This document shows, one piece after another, positions 1 to 8,439 of a stretch of 64,000 nt of DNA. Where the stretch lies: contig NZ_JAHTKP010000023.1 in assembly GCF_019192735.1 (NCBI RefSeq), forward strand, positions 53,636 through 117,635, given 5' to 3'. The translations under genes and the position numbers were made by a program. The first letter of the stretch is position 1; every line of letters starts with the position of its first letter. A model generated the notes under the pieces. The model had not been told where the DNA came from. It did no database searches and worked only from the letters and a program-made list of their open reading frames with translations. The stretch comes from Kitasatospora aureofaciens (GTDB taxonomy: Bacteria > Actinomycetota > Actinomycetes > Streptomycetales > Streptomycetaceae).

Positions 1-1
1 C

Positions 2-682
2 CCGACCGTCGACGTGCTGCCCGCCGACGAGAGCCTTCCCGCCCCCGACGGCCGTCCCACCGCCCAGAGCCTTCCCACCGCCATCGCGGACGGCCTGCGG
101 CTCGCCGTACGGGACCGGACGCTCCGGCCCGCCCTGCTCCTGACCTCCGCGGCCGCCGCGAGCCTGCTGCCGGTCGTGTCCCTGGTCAGCCCGCTGCTGG
201 CGCGGGAGCGCGGCTGGGGAGCGCAGGCCGCCGGTCTGGTCGCAGGCGGGCAGAGCGCCGCGATCATCGCGGTCTCACTGCTGATCGCGCGCCGAGGACC
301 GCTGCGCCGCCCGGGCGTGGGCGCGTGCGGAGGGCTCTGCCTCGCGGCGGTGGGCGTCGCGGGGCTCGCGGCCGCGTCCGGCGCGACGACGGCGGTGGCG
401 GCCGGTACCGTCCTCGGGCTCGGCTCGGGGCTGTTCGCCGCGCACATCGGGCCGCTCGTCCTCGGCCGCGCTCCTGAGTCGCATCTGGCGCGCGTGCAGT
501 CCGTCCTGACGCTCGTGCAGAGCGCGGCACTGGTGGCCGCCAACAACCTCCTCGGTTCGATCGCCGAGGCGCGCGGCGCAACGATGGCGGCAGCCGTCTG
601 CGCGGTCGCCGCCGCCGTCAGCGGCCTGGCCGGCCTGGCGTCGCCGGCCCTGCGTGCCGCCGAGGTCCCCGTCCGGGCCTGA
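2..682 (+). CDS. MFS transporter, C-terminal part (gene runs off the left edge)
   Basis: This is the C-terminal half of a major facilitator superfamily permease of unknown substrate. The frame is already open at the window edge, so the apparent GTG at 14 is probably internal. About six hydrophobic segments are visible, with typical alternating Ala/Leu/Gly-rich helices (for example around SLLPVVSLVSPLLA), separated by short Arg-rich loops. A full MFS protein has about 400 residues and 12 segments; only about 220 residues are present. The family call rests on helix pattern and length, because no diagnostic substrate motif is visible. Confidence 0.6.
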   Translation, partial: PTVDVLPADESLPAPDGRPTAQSLPTAIADGLRLAVRDRTLRPALLLTSAAAASLLPVVSLVSPLLARERGWGAQAAGLVAGGQSAAIIAVSLLIARRGPLRRPGVGACGGLCLAAVGVAGLAAASGATTAVAAGTVLGLGSGLFAAHIGPLVLGRAPESHLARVQSVLTLVQSAALVAANNLLGSIAEARGATMAAAVCAVAAAVSGLAGLASPALRAAEVPVRA

Positions 683-792
683 TCCTGCCCGACGGCGGCC
701 TCGCCCTCGGCACCGGTGTCCGTCGGGAACCCGGACGCGGACGGCGTCGTCCAAGGCCCCGACACCGAACGACCAGGAGACGACCCTCATCC

Positions 793-1155
793 ATGAACAG
801 ACCTGGTGCCCTGGCGGTCGGCGCGCTGCTCCTCGCGCTCGCCGCCACCGCCTGCACGTCCGCCGCCAAGCCGTCCCCGGCCACTCCGTCCCCGGCCGTG
901 TCGACGGCACCCGCCACGGACGGAGCGTCCACGCCGTCCCCGTCCGACACGACCACGACACCACCCCCGACACCGGCCGGCGGAACCCCCGCCCCGCACC
1001 CCACGAACCCGCCGCAGAGCAGCAGCCCCGGCCGCACGGCGACGCCGACCCCACCCCCCGCCCGCCCGAGCCCCACCCCGACCACCTTCGACCCGGAGAA
1101 CCCGACCGACCTCCAGCACCGCCCGGTCCCCGCCGCGAGCCGCCCGGCCGGGTAG
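793..1155 (+). CDS. small Pro/Thr/Ser-rich lipoprotein
   Basis: A 120-residue exported lipoprotein of unknown function. Residues 1-21 form a signal peptide ending in the lipobox A-T-A-C, so Cys21 should be lipid-modified. The rest is a low-complexity Pro/Thr/Ser linker with no folded domain that I can see, consistent with an extended cell-wall spacer. An AGGAG box lies about 12 nt upstream of the ATG. Low-complexity tails like this are common in Streptomyces lipoproteins and carry little functional information. Confidence 0.6.
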   Translation: MNRPGALAVGALLLALAATACTSAAKPSPATPSPAVSTAPATDGASTPSPSDTTTTPPPTPAGGTPAPHPTNPPQSSSPGRTATPTPPPARPSPTPTTFDPENPTDLQHRPVPAASRPAG

Positions 1156-1221
1156 GCCCCTGCCCCCGCGCACACCGAGGCGCCCGGCGCGATGCCGGGC
1201 CCCTCACGATGTCCTACTGGC

Positions 1222-1950
1222 TTACAGGTTGGCGCACTGGTCGTGACGGGAGCCGTGGACGGTGTTGGCGTTGCCGCCGTTGGTCGGGGGCGGGGTGTTG
1301 CCCATGCAGTGGAGCGAGCCGCCGATGGTGTTGCCCTCGATCTCGGCCTGGGTGTCCTCGGGGAACGGGCCGGTGCCGGTGGTGCCGTTGACCTCGACCG
1401 AGCCGCCGATCCGGTTGGCGATCAGCTCGGCGCCCGAGTGGTTGTCACCGAGGTGGACGGAGCCGCTGACGCGGTTGCCGGCGCAGCCGTCGTCACCCGG
1501 GTCGCCGATGACCACGAACCCGCTCGCGCCGTCGACCGCCACCATCCCGGTGGCGGTGGAGCCGCACATCCCGAACAGGGTGCCGCCGGAGGAGTGGACG
1601 CCGCCGTGGAGGGTGGAGTTGCCGATGAACAGCGCCCCGCCGGCCGCGCCGCGGACCGTCCCGTGCACGGTGGCGTCGATGATGAACAGCCCCGGCACGC
1701 GCTGCAGCGGCCGGACCAGCCGGGGCGTGGACGGCCCCGGGCGGTCCGTCCGGTCGCGCGGCTGGTCGGTGGCGCCACCGGGGCTCGCGGACACCGTCGG
1801 GTTCGACGGCGGCGCGGCGCTCTCGCCCGCCCAGCCCTGTGCGGACAGCAGCAGCGGTCCGGCGGCCAGCGAGAGCGCGAGGGCCGCGCCGAGCGGGCGT
1901 CCGAGGGGGTGCCCGGGAACGATCGGTCTCCGGCGGTGTGCGGGTGCCAC
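1222..1950 (-). CDS. secreted protein with Gly-rich repeated turns, function unknown
   Basis: A 242-residue protein with an N-terminal signal sequence (Arg-rich start, then ALALSLAAGPLLLSAQGWA) and a Pro/Ser/Thr linker. Residues from about 90 onward have a repeating pattern of short beta-like segments ending in Gly-Gly-S/T (V-R-G, L-H-G-G-V, V-S-G-S-V, I-G-G-S-V, I-G-G-S-L). Such periodicity suggests a right-handed beta-helix or a similar solenoid. Cysteines near residues 128, 154, 216 and 239 could form disulphides outside the cell. I do not recognise the family. The gene stands alone and is convergent with the lipoprotein gene to its left. Confidence 0.55.
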   Translation of the reverse strand: MAPAHRRRPIVPGHPLGRPLGAALALSLAAGPLLLSAQGWAGESAAPPSNPTVSASPGGATDQPRDRTDRPGPSTPRLVRPLQRVPGLFIIDATVHGTVRGAAGGALFIGNSTLHGGVHSSGGTLFGMCGSTATGMVAVDGASGFVVIGDPGDDGCAGNRVSGSVHLGDNHSGAELIANRIGGSVEVNGTTGTGPFPEDTQAEIEGNTIGGSLHCMGNTPPPTNGGNANTVHGSRHDQCANL

Positions 1951-2098
1951 AGGTCAGCCCTCTCGATCACGTGACAGGGCGGTGACATTGTGTGATCGAG
2001 GAGATCGTGGTGGTCACCCGGCGCACCCGACGTGGACACGTTCACCCGCAGGAGGCCCGCCTTCGGCCGAGCGGCCGACCCGCGTGAGCCCCGCCGCG

Positions 2099-2323
2099 TC
2101 AGCCCCGGCCGACGAAGGTGAAGCCGGCTCCGTCGACCGCGCGGCGCAGCGCGGCGTCGTCGAGGGGCTGCGCGGAGGCCACGGTGACGCGGCCGGTCGG
2201 CGCGTCCGCGGTGACGTCGATGACGCCCGGGAGGGCGGAGAGCCCGGCGCTGACCGTCTTCTCGCAGTGGCCGCAGCTCATGCCGTCGACGGTGAGAACG
2301 GTGGTGACGGTGGTGATGGACAT
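2099..2323 (-). CDS. copZ: heavy-metal-associated (HMA) domain copper chaperone
   Basis: A 74-residue single-domain metallochaperone of the CopZ/Atx1 type. The metal site G-M-S-C-G-H-C lies near residues 14-20, followed by the usual beta-alpha-beta-beta-alpha-beta layout (ALPGVIDV, GRVTVASA, AVDGAGF). These proteins bind Cu(I) through the two Cys and pass it to P-type ATPases. I chose the ATG at 2323 because a GGAGG box sits 8-12 nt upstream; a longer frame to 2368 lacks such a site. No CopA ATPase or CsoR repressor is adjacent, so the partner must be elsewhere. Confidence 0.85.
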   Translation of the reverse strand: MSITTVTTVLTVDGMSCGHCEKTVSAGLSALPGVIDVTADAPTGRVTVASAQPLDDAALRRAVDGAGFTFVGRG

Positions 2324-2514
2324 CGCGGTGCCTCCGGTGAAGGGCGTGGGGTACCGGCTGCGCAGCACAGCCGGTGATCGACGCCGTCAAGGACAGCGGA
2401 AACGTGCGGCGCGTCCCAGGGACACGCCGCACGGTTGGCACCTTCGTGTGGTTCCGGGAACCGATCGGGCCGCCCGGCCGACGGGGGCCGCGCCACGCCG
2501 CCGAACGCCCCGCG

Positions 2515-3198
2515 TCACGCCGCCGAACGAGCCGCCGAGCGCGCCGTCGTGAAGCGCCGCACCGCCCACACCACGGCGCCGAGCGCGAACCCGTAGACGG
2601 CGACGAGGCCGTGCCCGTTCTCCTGCGCCAGCCACATCGCCAGGCCGAGCACCGGGACGCCGATCGCCAGGGCCCGCTCCTTGGCGGCCCCCGTGCCGGT
2701 GAGGAGGGCCAGGGCGAGGGTGGCCCCGAGGAAGTAGGTGGCGCCGGAGCTGCCCGCGAAGTTGCGCGGATCGGTGCTGGGGGTGTCGTCGCCCAGGCCG
2801 AGCAGCGTGTCGATCCGGTTCGGCAGGACGATGCCCGCGAAGAAGAAGCCGAGCGTCAGCGGCCCGCCCCAGTACCACTGCGCGAGGGCCGCCACGGCTG
2901 CCAGGGTGGCGAGGTTCCACAGCGCGCCGCCGGCTCCGCCGTTCTGCATGAAGACGGACGTGAACTCCCGCCACCAGCCCGACTTCGCGGGGTCGCTGTC
3001 GAGTGCGTCCATCGCCCCCGACCAGCACAGCTGGAGCACGACCCCGGCCACGGCCAGCACCGTCAGCCCGACAGCGGCCCACGGCACCTGCCGCGTCAGC
3101 CGCCCGCGCAGCGAGTCCCTGCCGACGACCGCCAGCCCGCTGTTGATCATCATGACCATCAACGCCGCCGTGGTCACGTTGAACAGCACTGCCCCCAT
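2515..3198 (-). CDS. multi-pass membrane protein of unknown function
   Basis: About 227 residues with six or seven hydrophobic segments (VLFNVTTAALMVMMI, AAVGLTVLAVAGVVL, LATLAAVAALAQWYW, LTLGFFFAGIVL, FLGATLALALLTG, ALAIGVPVLGLAMWL, LVAVYGFALGAVVW), so an integral membrane protein. The frame extends to 3267, but those upstream codons lie in the operator region shared with the divergent tetR gene, so I prefer the ATG at 3198. The divergent layout and operator sites suggest that the neighbouring TetR protein represses it. The family was not identified. Confidence 0.65.
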   Translation of the reverse strand: MGAVLFNVTTAALMVMMINSGLAVVGRDSLRGRLTRQVPWAAVGLTVLAVAGVVLQLCWSGAMDALDSDPAKSGWWREFTSVFMQNGGAGGALWNLATLAAVAALAQWYWGGPLTLGFFFAGIVLPNRIDTLLGLGDDTPSTDPRNFAGSSGATYFLGATLALALLTGTGAAKERALAIGVPVLGLAMWLAQENGHGLVAVYGFALGAVVWAVRRFTTARSAARSAA

Positions 3199-3217
3199 GC
3201 CCGCCCCCACCACTTCC

Positions 3218-3276
3218 AACACCGTTCGAAAACTCGCGGTGCTGACGCTAGCACAGTTTTCAAACACCGTTCGAAA
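3218..3276. promoter_or_regulatory. paired TetR operator candidates between divergent genes
   Basis: The 14-base string AACACCGTTCGAAA occurs twice in direct orientation, at 3218-3231 and 3263-3276, 45 bp apart. The right copy is part of a near-palindrome, TTTCAAAC-ACC-GTTCGAAA (3258-3276, one mismatch). A further inverted repeat, GAAAACT at 3228-3234 and AGTTTTC at 3255-3261, joins the two. The layout between a tetR gene and a divergent membrane protein gene is typical of an autoregulated TetR operator. Binding is inferred. Confidence 0.6.
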
Positions 3277-3296
3277 CCCGGTGTACGGTGGACGCC

Positions 3297-3926
3297 ATGA
3301 AGCTCAGCAAGGAGCGCATCGTCGACGCCGGGATGGCCGTCTTCGCCGAGGTCGGCTACCACGGCCTGTCCATGCGGCAAGTGGCCGAACGCCTGGAAGC
3401 CCACGCCGGCAGCCTCTACTACCACGTCCGCGGCAAGGACGAACTCCTCGGCCTGATGGCCGACCGCGTCTGCGGCCAGGCCTACGACGCCGGCACCGCC
3501 GCCCTCACCGCCCTCGGCCCCGACGCCACCTGGCAGGCCCGCATCGAGGCCCAGGCCGCCACCCTGCGCGACGGCATCCGCCGCCACCCGGGCGGCGCCG
3601 TCCTCCTCGCCGAGAGCCCCCGCATGCCGAGCCCCGGCGGCCTCTCCCTGATGGAACGCCTCCTCGCCACCCTCCGCGACGCCGGCCTCCCCACCGCCCA
3701 CCGCCTCATCGCCGCCGACACCCTGCTCAGCCACGTCACCGGCTTCGTCCTCCAGGAGCGCGCCGACGACCGACCCCCGCCCGCCGTCACGGCCGACACT
3801 TACGCCGACCTGCTGACCCGCTTCCCCCTGATCATGGAACACGCCCCCGTCCTCGCCCAGGACGAGAAGTTCCGCCGCAGCATCCGCCTCCTCTGCGCCG
3901 GCTTCGCCTCGCTCGTCAAGGAGTGA
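3297..3926 (+). CDS. TetR/AcrR family transcriptional regulator
   Basis: A 209-residue repressor. Residues 1-50 form the helix-turn-helix domain (ERIVDAGMAVFAEVGYHGLS, MRQVAERL, AGSLYYHVRGKDELL), with the usual S/A-L-Y-x-H/Y-x-x-x-K-x-x-L signature. The rest is a helical ligand-binding domain of the TetR_C type. I start at the ATG (3297) rather than the in-frame GTG at 3288; there is little room for a ribosome site, so the mRNA may be leaderless or nearly so. It is divergent from the membrane protein gene to its left and overlooks two copies of AACACCGTTCGAAA. Confidence 0.85.
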   Translation: MKLSKERIVDAGMAVFAEVGYHGLSMRQVAERLEAHAGSLYYHVRGKDELLGLMADRVCGQAYDAGTAALTALGPDATWQARIEAQAATLRDGIRRHPGGAVLLAESPRMPSPGGLSLMERLLATLRDAGLPTAHRLIAADTLLSHVTGFVLQERADDRPPPAVTADTYADLLTRFPLIMEHAPVLAQDEKFRRSIRLLCAGFASLVKE

Positions 3927-3959
3927 CCCCTGCGCCGCAGTTGAGCGCGGCGCAGGGGT
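3926..3959. terminator. bidirectional hairpin terminator
   Basis: A perfect 13-bp stem (ACCCCTGCGCCGC with GCGGCGCAGGGGT) closes an 8-nt loop immediately after the tetR stop codon and before the 3' end of the convergent gene at 4051. Confidence 0.8.
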
Positions 3960-4050
3960 GGCTCGGCGCTGCTTCATGCCCAGCGAGAACCCGCCGACCC
4001 GCAGGACGTCCTTTACGTGGACCACGGCGACGTCGCGGCCCCTCGTGCGG

Positions 4051-4755
4051 TCACGTCCTGTACGGGTTCTCCCCGTAGCCCGGCTGGCCCGGCTGGCCCG
4101 CATAGGGTGCCTGCGGGGGCATCGGCACGCCCTGCTGGGGGAACGAGGCCGGCGGCGGCACCGGGGCGCCCGCCTGCGGCGGGAAGGGCGGCTGGGCCTG
4201 CTGCGCCGGGTACGGCTGCTGCTGCGGGAACGGGTGCTGCGGCTGCTGCTGCGGGAAGGGCTGCGCCTGCTGCGCCGGATACGGCTGGCCCTGCGGCGCC
4301 ATCTCGAACGGCTGCGAGCTCGGGTCGATCGATCCGGGCGGGAAGGCCGCGCTCAGCTGGTCCAGCTCGGCACGCCAGTAGCGGTGGACGTTCAGGCGCT
4401 TCGGCTTGGCGTCAGTCGGCAGCTGCAGGTACATCGAGCTCCAGATGGTGGCCCGCTTGACCCGGCTCACCGGGAAGGCGTGCCGCGGGAAGACCGCGAC
4501 CACCTCGCCGGGACGGTTGGTCCAGCGGTTGGCCGTGTTGACCACCACGGAGCTGTTGGTGAGCGTCAGGAAGTAGAACCTGCGGGTCAGCGCGACGACC
4601 AGGCCGAGCCCGGGGATCTCGTCGAAGACCGCGTTGAGCCACGGGCTGGGGCCGGTCTCCACGTGCACGCACGCGACGAAGGTCTCCCCAGGCGGTGCCA
4701 CCTGCGAGAGCTTCTCGATGACCTGGGCCTTCTGCTTTGCCCGGCGAATTGCCAT
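4051..4755 (-). CDS. hypothetical protein with Pro/Gln-rich tail
   Basis: A 234-residue cytosolic protein of unknown function. Residues 1-140 look like one small alpha/beta domain (FVACVHVET, FYFLTLTNSSVVVNTANRW, VVAVFPRHAFPVSRVKRATIW) of the kind seen in actinobacterial PH-like proteins. The C-terminal 85 residues are low complexity: P-Y-P-A-Q-Q-A-Q-P and P-F-P-Q-Q-Q-P motifs occur twice each, giving repeated ctgctgc DNA. The ATG at 4755 is preceded by GAGGAA at about -10. There is no signal peptide. Confidence 0.6.
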   Translation of the reverse strand: MAIRRAKQKAQVIEKLSQVAPPGETFVACVHVETGPSPWLNAVFDEIPGLGLVVALTRRFYFLTLTNSSVVVNTANRWTNRPGEVVAVFPRHAFPVSRVKRATIWSSMYLQLPTDAKPKRLNVHRYWRAELDQLSAAFPPGSIDPSSQPFEMAPQGQPYPAQQAQPFPQQQPQHPFPQQQPYPAQQAQPPFPPQAGAPVPPPASFPQQGVPMPPQAPYAGQPGQPGYGENPYRT

Positions 4756-4841
4756 GTTTCCGTTCCTCTTACCCCGTCTTGTCCGCCGATGTCGGTGCGG
4801 CGGAAATCGGCTGAGGTTAGCAGGTGTTGCTGACACACTCC

Positions 4842-4864
4842 CGGCCGCCCCACAGGGGCGGCCG
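4842..4864. terminator. hairpin between convergent or tandem units
   Basis: A 10-bp perfect GC stem (CGGCCGCCCC with GGGGCGGCCG) and a 3-nt loop. It lies downstream of the sialidase-like gene, which reads toward it. Confidence 0.6.
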
Positions 4865-4905
4865 TTGAACGGATGCCATCGAGCGGGTGAACCCGGCTCC
4901 GACCG

Positions 4906-4935
4906 GACCGCCCGGCTCTCCACAGCCGGGCGGTC
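4906..4935 (-). terminator. terminator of the sialidase-like gene
   Basis: A perfect 12-bp stem (GACCGCCCGGCT with AGCCGGGCGGTC) and a 6-nt loop, located 57 bases beyond the stop codon of the minus-strand gene ending at 4992. Confidence 0.75.
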
Positions 4936-4991
4936 AGGTGATCGACGCGTGAAGCTTTCACGCCCGCGACCTGGGAGCTACCGCTGCCGGG

Positions 4992-6797
4992 TCACTTGTG
5001 CGGGATCTGGACCGACGTCACCAACTGCTGCTGCAGGTGGCCCGGGTTGGTGCCGTCGTCGTATGTGCTGACGGAGGTGGTGTAGTCGGTCGTACCGCCC
5101 ACCGTGTTGCCGAAGTAATCGCCGATGAAGGTGTTCCCGCTCTCGACCGGGGAGTCGAGTTGGGGGTCGAAGGAGTGGGCGCTGAGGCGGATGTTGTGCC
5201 CGATCGGGGTGAGGGTCGGGTCGTAGAACTGGATGCTGGTGTTCACGCAGTAGTTGGCGGCGCCGTAGGGGGCGCCGGGGTGCTTGGGGTTGGCGGTGTC
5301 GAGGGCGAGGCCGGCGGCCGTGGCCTCGGGGGTGCCGGCGGCGGGGCAGGCGAGGCGGCGGTCGTAGAAGGCGACGCTGACGGTGCCGTCGGCGGCCGTG
5401 GTGAGGTTCGGCTGGAACTCGTCGACCGGTGCCGCGTTGTCGTTGGCCAGGATCGGCGTGCTCCAGGTGGTGCCGCCGTCGTAGGAGGCGGTGAGGAGGA
5501 CGTTGACGACGCCCGTGCTGTAGTCGTCGTACGCGACGTAGAGCGGGTAGTGGCCGTTCACCGGCTGCGCACCGAGGGTGAAGGTGTCCTCGATGCCGTC
5601 GCGGAACGTGGTGTTGGCGTACTCGCCGGGCGGCGGGGTGATGTTGCCCTGGACCGTGGACACCGTGGACCAGGTCTGCCCGCCGTCGTGGGAGACGTCG
5701 AGGAAGATCGTGTCGCAGCAGAACCGGTGCGCCGGATCGGAGTTGGTGAGGGTGGTGTACACCGTGCCGTCGGGGGCGACGTGCGGCAGCAGGTAGGTGG
5801 CGCCCTGCGGGGTGCTGGGCGGCTCGGGGAGCACCTGCGGGGTCGACCAGTCGGTGTGGGTGCCGTCGGGGCGGGCGTCGGCGTACGCGACGTACGGCAC
5901 GGCGGTCTTGCTGTGGAAGTCGACCCACATCGCGTAGATGCGGTTGAGGTGCGGGCTGCCCGGGTTGGTGTCGATGGCGATCCACTGCTTGTCGGGGCCG
6001 TTGCCGATGCTGTCGTAGGTCGCGACGTAGTCGGGGTGGCCGCCGTGGGTGCTGAGCCACCGGGTGGCGGTGGTGGAGCCGTGCGGGCGGACGGCGACCG
6101 AGATGACCTGGGACGGGACGGCCGGGTTGGGCTCCTGCGAGGCGCCGGGGGTGAAGTCGTGGCTGCCGTCGGGATCGTAGAAGAACTGGTAGGGCAGCAG
6201 CAGTGAGTAGTAGTTGCCCCAGGTGTCGAAGGCGCCGACGGGGTCGGTGTTGTCGGTCCAGCCCTCGTAGCCGGGGATGTGGCCCTGGACCGGCCAGCTG
6301 TGCCCGCCGTCGTAGGATTCGTAGAAGCCGAGCAGGTGGTTGTAGCCCTCCGGGCTGACCACCCATTTCGAGGCGCCGATGAGGTGGTTGGGGTCGGTCG
6401 GGTCGACCCGCAGGTCCGACTCCGAGTGGCCCTTGACCAGCATCGGGGTGGCGGCCGGGTAGCCCGGGTTGCTGCCGGCCTGGGTGGCGTACGGGCCGGC
6501 GGCGCCGGTGTCCTCGCCGGTGGTGGCGCCCGTGGCCGGGCAGGGCGTCATGCCGCTGTAGCCCTCGGCCGGGCCGCTGTTGACGGTGTACGTCACCTCG
6601 GGGCGGAAGCAGCTCGTCCGACCGGCGGTGGCCAGCACGTTGGTGACGTGGTCGGCCGCCTGGCTGGCGGCGTAGGCGGCGTCGGTCTGGGTGCCCTGCG
6701 GGAGGACGGGGCCGGTCGCCGAGGCGGGGTACGGGGATAGGAGGGAGAGGCCGAGCAGAGCGGGGCCGAGCAGCATGGCAAGTCTTCTGGCACGCAA
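4992..6797 (-). CDS. secreted sialidase-fold (BNR/Asp-box) protein
   Basis: An exported beta-propeller protein of about 600 residues. Three Asp-box (BNR) motifs of the S-x-D-x-G-x-T-W type are visible: SYDGGHSW, SHDGGQTW and SYDGGTTW. Aromatic and Gly-rich blades lie between them. Such proteins include exo-sialidases and non-catalytic carbohydrate binders; I cannot identify the sialidase Arg triad, so substrate and activity are open. I start at TTG 6797, nine bases after a strong AGGAGG; this gives a clean signal peptide (RARRLAMLLGPALLGLSLL, then ASA). In-frame ATGs at 6833 and 6848 have poorer ribosome sites. It follows the S53 peptidase gene on the same strand. Confidence 0.7.
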   Translation of the reverse strand: MRARRLAMLLGPALLGLSLLSPYPASATGPVLPQGTQTDAAYAASQAADHVTNVLATAGRTSCFRPEVTYTVNSGPAEGYSGMTPCPATGATTGEDTGAAGPYATQAGSNPGYPAATPMLVKGHSESDLRVDPTDPNHLIGASKWVVSPEGYNHLLGFYESYDGGHSWPVQGHIPGYEGWTDNTDPVGAFDTWGNYYSLLLPYQFFYDPDGSHDFTPGASQEPNPAVPSQVISVAVRPHGSTTATRWLSTHGGHPDYVATYDSIGNGPDKQWIAIDTNPGSPHLNRIYAMWVDFHSKTAVPYVAYADARPDGTHTDWSTPQVLPEPPSTPQGATYLLPHVAPDGTVYTTLTNSDPAHRFCCDTIFLDVSHDGGQTWSTVSTVQGNITPPPGEYANTTFRDGIEDTFTLGAQPVNGHYPLYVAYDDYSTGVVNVLLTASYDGGTTWSTPILANDNAAPVDEFQPNLTTAADGTVSVAFYDRRLACPAAGTPEATAAGLALDTANPKHPGAPYGAANYCVNTSIQFYDPTLTPIGHNIRLSAHSFDPQLDSPVESGNTFIGDYFGNTVGGTTDYTTSVSTYDDGTNPGHLQQQLVTSVQIPHK

Positions 6798-6877
6798 AGG
6801 GAGAAGCCTCCTGAGGGCGTGGGAGACGAGCATCGGGGGCGCGGTCATCCGCGCCCCCGAAGTCTTGTGACGGATCG

Positions 6878-8083
6878 TCAGCCGATAAAGGCCGCCGTCC
6901 CGTTCGGCGTGCCGAGCCCGGTCGGCCCGTCGTAGCCGGTGCCGGCCGTGCAGAGGTAGGACGGCGAGCAGCTGCCGTTGGAACCGGAGGTCACGTCGTT
7001 CAGCGCCGAAGTGTGCGCGTACGGGTCCGCCGACGGGTAACTGGCGCTCGGCGTACCGGCGTCGGCGTAGACGCCCGCGATGATCGGGGCGGCGACGCTG
7101 GTGCCGCCGTAGACCGTCCAGCCGGTGCCGCCGTAGGTCTGGTAGACGGCGACCCCGGTGGCCGGGTCGGCCACGGCCGCGACGTCGGCGACAGTGCGGT
7201 GGGTGCAGCCGCCGTCCTTCTGCCAGGTGGGCTTGCTGTCGTACGCGGAGCACCCGGAGCCCGCGCCACTCCACGCCGTCTCGCTCCAACCACGGGTGTT
7301 GGAGGCCCGGTTGAGCGAGGTGCCGCCGACCGCCGTGACGTACCGCGAGGCCGCCGGGTACTGCGCGCCGTAGCCGGAGTCACCCGAGCTCACGGTGATC
7401 GCGACACCCGGGTGGTTGTAGTAACTGGCGTCGTAGGACGTGTCGTTGGAGGACTCGGCGCCGCCGTAGCTGTTGGAGACGAACTTCGCCCCGAGCCGGA
7501 CGGCAGTGTTGACCCCGGTACCGAGGTTCGCGGTGGTGGCGCTCGACGCCTCGACCAGGATGATCTTCGCGTTCGGCGCGATCGCGGAGACCATGTCCAG
7601 GTCGAGCGAGATCTCGCCGGCCCAGCCGCTGCTGTTGCGCGGGTAGCTGGTGCCGCCGTTCTGATTGACCTTCTTGAAGCAGCCGTTGGCGGTGGTGCAG
7701 GCCGGCAGGCCGAACTGCGCGCGGTAGACCGCGAGATCGGACTCGGCGTTGGGGTCGTTGTAGGCGTCGACGATGGCGACGGTCTGCCCGGCCCCGCCGT
7801 TCGCGCCGAGGTGGTAGGCGCTCAGCAGGTCGGCCGGGCCATAGCCGGAGGGAGCTGCTGCGCTCAGGGGGAGGCCCTGCGCGGTGCCGAGAACGTGGAG
7901 GGCGTGGCACGAGACGGTGTCACCGGCGGCGAGGGTGGCGCAGGACCGGACCCACGAGGTCCCGCCCTTGCTGAAGACCTGGGCGCCCTGCGCACCGGCG
8001 GGGGCCGCGGTGGCGAGCGCGGGGAGAGTGGCGAGGGTGAGGGCGGCGGTCACGAACGAGCTGTGGCGGATGCGGGTACGCAA
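6878..8083 (-). CDS. secreted S53 family serine-carboxyl peptidase (sedolisin)
   Basis: A 401-residue exported endopeptidase. Signal peptide residues 1-32 end near A-T-A-A-P-A-G-A. The sedolisin catalytic set is complete: Glu157 and Asp161 in G-E-I-S-L-D, oxyanion Asp235 in S-S-G-D-S-G, and nucleophile Ser329 in Y-G-G-T-S-V-A-A-P. A C-terminal Asp region (ALNDV, YDGPTGLGTP) fits the calcium site. The long activation prodomain usual in kumamolisins is absent; the catalytic domain begins soon after the signal peptide. The start is TTG 8083, with GGAGG seven bases upstream, the same arrangement as the neighbouring sialidase-like gene. Sedolisins work at acid pH, so a role in extracellular protein breakdown is likely. 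Confidence 0.85.
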   Translation of the reverse strand: MRTRIRHSSFVTAALTLATLPALATAAPAGAQGAQVFSKGGTSWVRSCATLAAGDTVSCHALHVLGTAQGLPLSAAAPSGYGPADLLSAYHLGANGGAGQTVAIVDAYNDPNAESDLAVYRAQFGLPACTTANGCFKKVNQNGGTSYPRNSSGWAGEISLDLDMVSAIAPNAKIILVEASSATTANLGTGVNTAVRLGAKFVSNSYGGAESSNDTSYDASYYNHPGVAITVSSGDSGYGAQYPAASRYVTAVGGTSLNRASNTRGWSETAWSGAGSGCSAYDSKPTWQKDGGCTHRTVADVAAVADPATGVAVYQTYGGTGWTVYGGTSVAAPIIAGVYADAGTPSASYPSADPYAHTSALNDVTSGSNGSCSPSYLCTAGTGYDGPTGLGTPNGTAAFIG

Positions 8084-8439
8084 CGGGATGCCTCCTGCGG
8101 TCTGGGGGTGAACCTGGGGCAGTGCGTCCGAAACTGACGGGTCGTCCGGATCTGGGGGCGCCGGTCGACTCGGCGTGATGACGGTAGGTGACCGGGGTTA
8201 CGTCAACAAGGCCGCCAACGCGAACTTGACGCTCCGTTGACCGAACCCCGGCGGCCGCTTTCCCCGCGGCGGCATGACGTCCGACGGCGAACGCCGAGGC
8301 GGGAACACCCTGCCGACCGCCGGACACCTACCGATCGTTCGGCCGGTCCGGACCAAGTCGGGCCGGGAGCGCGGACCGATGGCGCGTCAAACCCGGGCCG
8401 ATCGCGGGATCCGCCCGACCACCTGGGACGATGGGAGGC
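8084..8439. other. divergent intergenic region
   Basis: These 356 bases separate the S53 peptidase gene (minus) from a tetR gene (plus). Apart from the GGAGG at 8091-8095 that serves the TTG start of the peptidase gene, I see no gene, strong hairpin or clear operator. Promoters for both neighbours must lie here. Confidence 0.5.

Noticed and set aside
4992..7289. Longer start for the sialidase-like gene at 7289
   Set aside because: That extension lies wholly inside the S53 peptidase gene in another frame and would bury the signal peptide.
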